This document shows positions 58,321 to 64,000 of a stretch of DNA of 64,000 bases, piece after piece (the first letter of the stretch is position 1; every line of letters begins with the position of its first letter). The position numbers were made by a program, and so were the translations under genes. Source of the stretch: Amaurobius ferox (lineage: Eukaryota > Arthropoda > Arachnida > Araneae > Amaurobiidae); NCBI GenBank assembly GCA_951213105.1, contig OX578155.1:34493984-34557983 (forward strand). Direction: 5' to 3'. The notes under the pieces were generated by a model. That model saw only the letters and a program-made list of their open reading frames with translations, was not told the DNA's origin and did not search any database.

Positions 58321-58920
58321 AAGTTCAATATCTCGGAACATAAGAGTACACTATAAGAATAACCCATTTCTCCGTCCGTCCTATCACAATGCTTGGCTAG
58401 AAATTTAGCGGGACGTCGCCAACTAGGCGACTATTTTAAATGTTTCCAAAGTGACTAAAATGTCGCCAAATTGATAAAAATGACGCTATATAGGAAGTAA
58501 TGTTTCGTAAATTCTGATTTCCGTCATATGACGGGCATACTTTCTAGTATATAAGAAATGCTTTTCTCCCCGTTTGTTTGTAACACTAGGTGATGCATTT
58601 GGCGAACTTGGCGAGTAATCTAGAAAAGTATCGCCAACTTGGCGAAATTTAGCCTCAGATGGACAAAAATACAATCAAAATTGCAAAAAATGACGCTAAA
58701 TTAATGAAAATGACACCTAATTGATGAATTAATTATTAAAATATTTTAATATAATGGACAACATCGCTTATTGAGGATGCTATCGATATTGGTAATTGCT
58801 TAATTAGAGCTGCTCGAAATATAAGTTAATTGGGTACTTTGAAATAGTTTTGCATGTTGTCATCTGGAAAATCGATAATGTACAATTCAGCGATAAAAGC
58901 ATAGTACCGTAGATCCTATA
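58321..58920 (+). mobile_element. Extended-F1 distal modules
   Basis: Matches the extra modules of the copy at 49858 (TTTCTCCGTCCGTCC, GGGACGTCGCCAACTAGGCG, ATGACGGGCATACTTTCTAG). Lacks the F1 palindrome and 5' core. Confidence 0.72.
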
Positions 58921-58926
58921 CATTAT

Positions 58927-59682
58927 TACTTTCCCTGTAGTACATGGTAATGTATTGGAATCATGCCGAAAATCGCAACTCGAGTTTTCGACGGATATAC
59001 GCGTTTCGAGACCTCTAGAATACGAAAAAACTATTTTTAGCGTGACGTCTGTGTGTGTGTCTGTGTGTCTGTCTGCTTGAGCAGATTTTGCATCCACTCT
59101 AATTAAAAAACTAATCGACTGAATTTCATAAAATTTGGTAGGTAAGTCACTTGTGGGAGAATCTGGTGCTGATTTGTTTTGGGTACAATTCGGGAAAAGA
59201 ACCCGATTTTTTTATCGAAATGGCCCGTGAAACTCTTTATCAACGCTAGCTGAAAAACTAATGGACCGAATTTCACAAAATTCGGTAGATATGCCGCCTG
59301 TGGGTCACCCTGGTGCAGATTAGATTTTGGTATGATTCGGAGAAAATAACATGACTTTTTTTTGCAAAATGGCCTGCAAAAATCGATAAAATCTAAAATA
59401 AATAAAAATTACGTATTCTCAAATATATCCAATAAATGCTTGTTTTATAAGTAATTTTTAACGATGAAAAGAATAAGACCAACTCCATTACACTGGACTA
59501 GCCGTTCTCGAGATATTTTAGTTATTTGGTATTTTATCTACGCCACCTTTGAAAATAAGTCCAGTTTCCAAATGAGAATGAAAATTGAAATAAAAGTGAA
59601 TTAAATTTAATTAAAATAAAAAGAACGTGGATATAAGTCTGCAGGGAAAGTTATGTGCTGCCCACATCAGATTTTTTTTTTT
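58927..59682 (+). mobile_element. F2 repeat, full length
   Basis: Palindrome partly deleted on its second arm, otherwise all F2 blocks in order, ending GTGCTGCCCACATCAGA plus a T run. Confidence 0.87.
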
Positions 59683-59689
59683 CTTCTGT

Positions 59690-59750
59690 AAAAGTGGTAA
59701 ATTCATTGCATTATATAAGGAAAGTGATGTGGTGCCCGGATCAGATATAC
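59690..59750 (+). mobile_element. F1 3'-end fragment
   Basis: TGTAAAAGTGGTAAATTCAT to GTGCCCGGATCAGA: the last 60 bp of F1, directly after the F2 T run. Confidence 0.75.
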
Positions 59751-59760
59751 TTTTTTTTAC

Positions 59761-59960
59761 CCATAAGTAAATCTTTCCCCCATCACTTTTATTGCTCAAT
59801 TATTTTCACGGATATTTGTACGGTCTCCTGACGTGGAAAACCAGCTTCTAAGAGCCGCGATAAGCACTCCCTTGAGCTCCCATAATTTTGGCGAGGGTGA
59901 TGATAGGGTAGCAGTTACCGCCAGTCTTCCCGGGAGCTGTCCCATGGAATGGCTGTTTTG
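59761..59960 (+). repeat. 200-bp duplicated segment, copy 2
   Basis: Partner of 58121..58320. Open frame with the same NQLLRAAIST, SHNFGEGDDR and GSCPMEW words. Confidence 0.7.
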
Positions 59961-60222
59961 TCTGCTCGACTTAAGAGTAATGGCAGTTAAGAGACCGCAG
60001 ATTTCGTGGTCTCGTACGTTATTTTTTTTTTTACACTGAATTCTTCTTTATTTTTTTATTTCGGTCTGTGGCAGCAAGCGGAAGAAATCAAATCTTTATT
60101 AGAGAGGCATAACTTACGAACAGAAGCAAATGGTGGTTAAGTTCTCACGCGCGCCGTGGTGTTAATGTCAGTGATTGTAAAGATGGTATTTCGGAAACGT
60201 GTATATGACTTGTTAATTATAT

Positions 60223-61714
60223 TACTTTCCCTGCAATACATGGCAATGTAAAGGGAAAGTATTGGAATCATGCCGAAAATCGCAACTCGAGTTTTCGACG
60301 GATTTACACGTTTCGACACTTCTAGAATACGAAAAATCTGATGTGGGCAGCACATGACTTTCCCTGTAGACATTTATATTCACGTTCTCTTTATTTATTT
60401 TTAAATTTATTTCACTTTTAATTCAATTTTCGTTCTCATTCGGTAACCGGACTTATTATTAAAGATGGCGTAGAGAAAATAAGAAAAACTAAAATATCTC
60501 GAGAACGGCTAGTCCTAGTGTAATGGGGTTGATCTTTTTCTTTTCGTCGTTAAAAATTACGTATTAAACGAGCATTTAATGGATATATTTGAGTATATCT
60601 AGTTCATTAGTTTAGATTTTGCCGATTTTTGCGGGCCATTTTGCAAAAAAAAGGCAGGTTATTTTTTTTCGAATCGTACCAAAATCTAATCTGCTCCAGG
60701 GTAACCCACAAGTGACTCATCTACCAAATTTTGTGAAATTCGGTTCATTAGTTTTTCAGTTACAGTGGATACAAGCTTTTGCGGGCCATTTCGCAAAAAA
60801 AGGCGGGTTCTTTTATCCCGAATCATACCCAAAACTAATCAGCACCAGAGTCGCTCACAAGTGACTTACCTACCAAATTTTATGAAATTCGGTCGATTAC
60901 TTTTTTAGTTAGAGTGGATACAAAATCTGCACAGACAGACACACAGACACACACATAGACGTCACGCTAAAAATGGTTTTTTCGTATTCTACAGGTCTCG
61001 AAACGTGTAGATCCGTCGAAAACTCGAGTTGTGATTTTCGGCATGATTCCAATACTTTCCCTATACATTACCATGTATTGCAGGGAAAGTAAAAAACGCG
61101 ACGTCTGTGTGTCTGTGCAATATATGTATCCACTCTAACTCAAAAACAAATGGGCCGAATTTTATAAAATTTGCTAGGTAAGTCACTTGGATGTGACCCT
61201 GGTGCTGAATAGTTTTTAGTACGATTCGAAATAAAAGAACCCGCCTTTTTTTTGCGAAATGCCCCGCAAAAGCTTGTATCCACTCTAGCTAAAAAACTAA
61301 TAGACCGAATTTCACAAAATTCAGGTGGTAAGTCGCTTGTGGGTTATTCTGCTGCTGATTAGATTTTAGTATGATTCGTAAAAAAATAACTTGCCTTTTT
61401 TTGCAAAATGGTCCGCAAAAATCGTCAAAATCTAAAATAAAAAACTACGTATGCTCAAATATATCCATTGAATGCTAGTTTTATACGTAATTTTTAACGA
61501 TGAAAAGAATAAGACCAACCCCATTACACTAGGACCAGCCGTTCTCGAGATATTTTAGTTTTTTCGTATTTTCTGTACGCCACCTTTGAAAATAAGTCCA
61601 GTTACCAAATGAGAACGAAAATTGAATTAAAAGTTAATTAAATTTAATTAAAATGAAGAGAACGTGGATATAAGTCTGCAGGGAAAGTCATGTGCTGCCC
61701 ACATCAGATTTTTT
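60223..61714 (+). mobile_element. F2 repeat split by another F2 copy
   Basis: 5' part 60223..60335 (palindrome to TCTAGAATACG plus As). The rest is 61092..61714 (ACGTCTGTGTGTCTG onward to CACATCAGA). The interrupting sequence is a complete F2 in reverse orientation. Confidence 0.85.
60336..61091 (-). mobile_element. F2 repeat nested in an F2 repeat
   Basis: Complete reverse copy from TCTGATGTGGGCAGCACATG to TGCAGGGAAAGTA. Both ends abut A runs of the host copy and no target duplication is evident. Confidence 0.88.
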
Positions 61715-61993
61715 AGTTTGGTTTCATGTTATGCAACCAGGGAGGGAGTAAAAACTCCGTATTAGGAAAATGCCAGAATCGTAGGGAAGTCACTAGTTTT
61801 AATCACTGGTTTTAAGCACTAAAATTAATACGGAATGAATCGTGATGTCTGTGCGTGTGTGTATCGTTGTGCGTATCCATTTTAGCTCAAAAACTATTCA
61901 ACAAAATTAATGAAATTTATTAATTATTATGTCACTTATGCCTTATCCTAATGTTGATATTTGTTATAATTTGGCAAAATGGTCCCTTTTTAT

Positions 61994-62728
61994 TAATTTC
62001 TCTGCAATACATGGTAATGTATAGGGAAATCATTGGAATCATGCCGAAAATCGTAACTCGAGTTTTCGACGGGTCTACGCGTTTCGAGACCTCTAGAATA
62101 CGAAAAAACTATTTTTCGCGTGACGTCTGTGTGTATGTGCAGATTTTGTATCCACTCTAACTAAAAAACTAATTGACCGAATTTCATAAAAATTGGTATG
62201 TAAGTCACTTGTGGGCGAATCTGGTGCTGATTAGCTTTGGGTACGATTCGGGATAAAAGAACCCGCCTTTTTTTTGCAAAGGACTGTATCCACTTTAGAT
62301 GAAAAACTAATGGACCGAATTTCACAAAATTCGGTAGATAAGTCGCTTGTGGGTCTTGCTAGTTCTGATTAGATTTTGGTAGGATTCGGAAAAAAATAAC
62401 CTGCTTTTATTTGCAAAATGGCTCGCAAAAATTGTCAAAATCTTAAATAAAAAACAACGTATGCTCAAATATATTTATTAAATGCTTATTTTATACGTAA
62501 TTTTTAACGAAGAAAAGAATAAAATCAACCCCATTATACTAGGACTAACCGTTCTCGAGATATTTTAGTTTTTTTCGTATTTTCTCTACGCCACCTTGGA
62601 AAATAAGTCCAGTTACCAAATGAGAACGATAATAGAAATAAAAGTGAATTAAATTTAATTAAAATAATGAGAACGTGGATGTAAGCCTGCAAGGAAAGTC
62701 ATATGCTGCCCACATCAGATTTTTTTTT
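61994..62728 (+). mobile_element. F2 repeat with degraded palindrome
   Basis: TAATTTCTCTGCAATACATGGT start, all later blocks present, ending CATATGCTGCCCACATCAGA plus T run. Confidence 0.83.
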
Positions 62729-63087
62729 TTTTTCTGAAATGACGCTAAAACATACGCAGCATCTGAAATACAAGATTAAATATGATTGTATTAATTAAAT
62801 GCTTGTTTTATATGTAACTTTTGATGCGTAAAGGAATAGAACTAACTACATTGTTCCAAGATGGGTATTTTTTAAGACTTTTTCTGATTTTGGTGAGCTG
62901 ATGACGTTTTAAGAAGCGTTCAGCCACCCAATGAAAAAGAAATTGTTTTAAAACCGTGAATTGGATATAATCTCAAATAAGTATCCATATTAAGTATTAT
63001 TTTGCTTGACAAAACTTACACTAAAACATTACGAAATGTACGAAGAAAATATAAATATGATAAGTAATGTGCGGTCCACTTCAGTTT
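62729..63087 (+). mobile_element. Diverged distal F2-like remnant
   Basis: Weak match to F2 distal sequence (TTAAATGCTTGTTTTATATG, TTCCAAGATGGG in place of the CTCGAG block), ending AAGTAATGTGCGGTCCACTT. Confidence 0.5.
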
Positions 63088-64000
63088 TTAACACTCTACA
63101 ACATAGTTGAAAAGTGTTTATGACTTTATTCATTCTGCTTGTCCGTCTGTCTGTCTATCTGTCTGTCCGTTAGCACGATAACTGCAGTAAAACTGACTTT
63201 ATCAAAATGAAATTTTAGTATGTTGTTCAGACAGTCCGTGGAACCTATGGGAATATAAATTAATAACATCACCCAATTAGTTCTGGATTGAACCCGGGTT
63301 GAAAAAAAAAATACATTGAACTCCACGGGACCTAATTTTTCAAACATTTTTTAAGAGAATTTAAAATTCACAAATTGTTTCGAAAGTTTTAGAAAATATT
63401 CAAATTATCCCATAAAATATATAAAAAAATGTTCAGCAAAATATATTCAGTAGTTTTTTTTAAATAAAAATTAAAATAATAATTACACCCTTTATATGAA
63501 GAGATCACGTGACCATTATATAAAGAGATCACGTGACCATTATATAAAGAGACCACGTGACCAACTTCAAAATAAAATATGGCTTTCATCTCGTGTCAGA
63601 ATCGTGATTTTTAAAGTTCTTTTTAATTCATATTTAGTGTTGTATCCGTCCTAAAACCGCTTTATTTTTGCTTAAATTCTGTGCATCTGCATATTGAAAC
63701 AACGCAATTACAATATATTTGAGTTTAAATGATCATCAAATTTTAATTATTTCTACAACGAAGCCTAATTTTCACTTATGGAAAATGTAAACACCAAAAG
63801 ATGTAGAATGAGTTGTATAAGAATTGCTGCATTTCTTTAACGCTAAATTATTTAGCTCATGGAGTCTGCAATATAGCTGATATGAATGAAACATTCATTG
63901 ATTTTACACAGAGAACCAGACGATTTTTTCGATGAAGTTTTAAGCATAGAGTTAAATTACTTGTACCTTCATGGTTTTAAGTTTTTAAATAAAATGAATT
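63088..64000 (+). mobile_element. F3 repeat, cut by window end
   Basis: Palindrome AACACTCTACAACATAGTTG, TCTG/TCCG tract, core, then three 24-bp tandem units each with CACGTGACC (63505, 63529, 63553) and the AT-rich distal half to the window end. Confidence 0.83.

Overview
The window looks like a piece of an AT-rich arthropod nuclear genome, possibly arachnid or a hemimetabolous insect. The evidence is long C2H2 zinc-finger arrays with TGEKP linkers, LINE, hAT and Tc1 remnants, and a very high density of short dispersed repeats. The exact lineage cannot be fixed from sequence alone. There are no operons, tRNA or rRNA genes, CRISPR arrays or phage. Only two genes look intact: a 10-finger (9907..10782, +) and a 17-finger (36988..38442, -) C2H2 protein. 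Nearly all the rest is layered transposon wreckage.

Layout. 1..4.5 kb: a hAT-type element (975..4540, perfect 8-bp target duplication) loaded with later insertions. 5.3..9.0 kb: a possible start of a THAP-domain element, then a GC-richer LINE with endonuclease, RT and RNase H domains whose RT core is replaced by a minisatellite. 9.9..14.6 kb: a zinc-finger array grown by 3-finger duplications and split by a hAT-like element. 15..20 kb: a nest of terminal-inverted-repeat elements. 20.8..26.3 kb: TTAA-flanked foldback elements, a Tc1 element split by a LINE ORF1 fragment, and a second Tc1 fragment. 26.6..33 kb: repeat copies, a finger relic and unassigned AT-rich DNA. 33.9..36.8 kb: a full-length but dead hAT element with a ZMYM1-like transposase. 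37..41 kb: the 17-finger gene. 41.8..64 kb: almost wall-to-wall short repeats of five related families, called F1 to F5 here, plus G-run-associated tandem repeats.

Two systems stand out. (1) A tail-less, roughly 60-bp, structured insertion sequence is present four times (8560, 17623, 18341, 32835). Three copies have perfect 12 to 15-bp target duplications. One sits inside the LINE ORF and one can be compared with an empty site at 15237. Its outer stem shows compensatory base changes. (2) Families F1, F2, F3 and F5 share one architecture: a terminal palindrome, then a (TCTG/TG)n tract, then a conserved core. This resembles dipteran 'mini-me'/Helentron-associated elements. The families also recombine (a chimera at 43818), nest in each other (60336 inside 60223), and F1, F2 and F4 share one 3' terminus. 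A break in the hAT ORF suggests insertion within a T run without target duplication.
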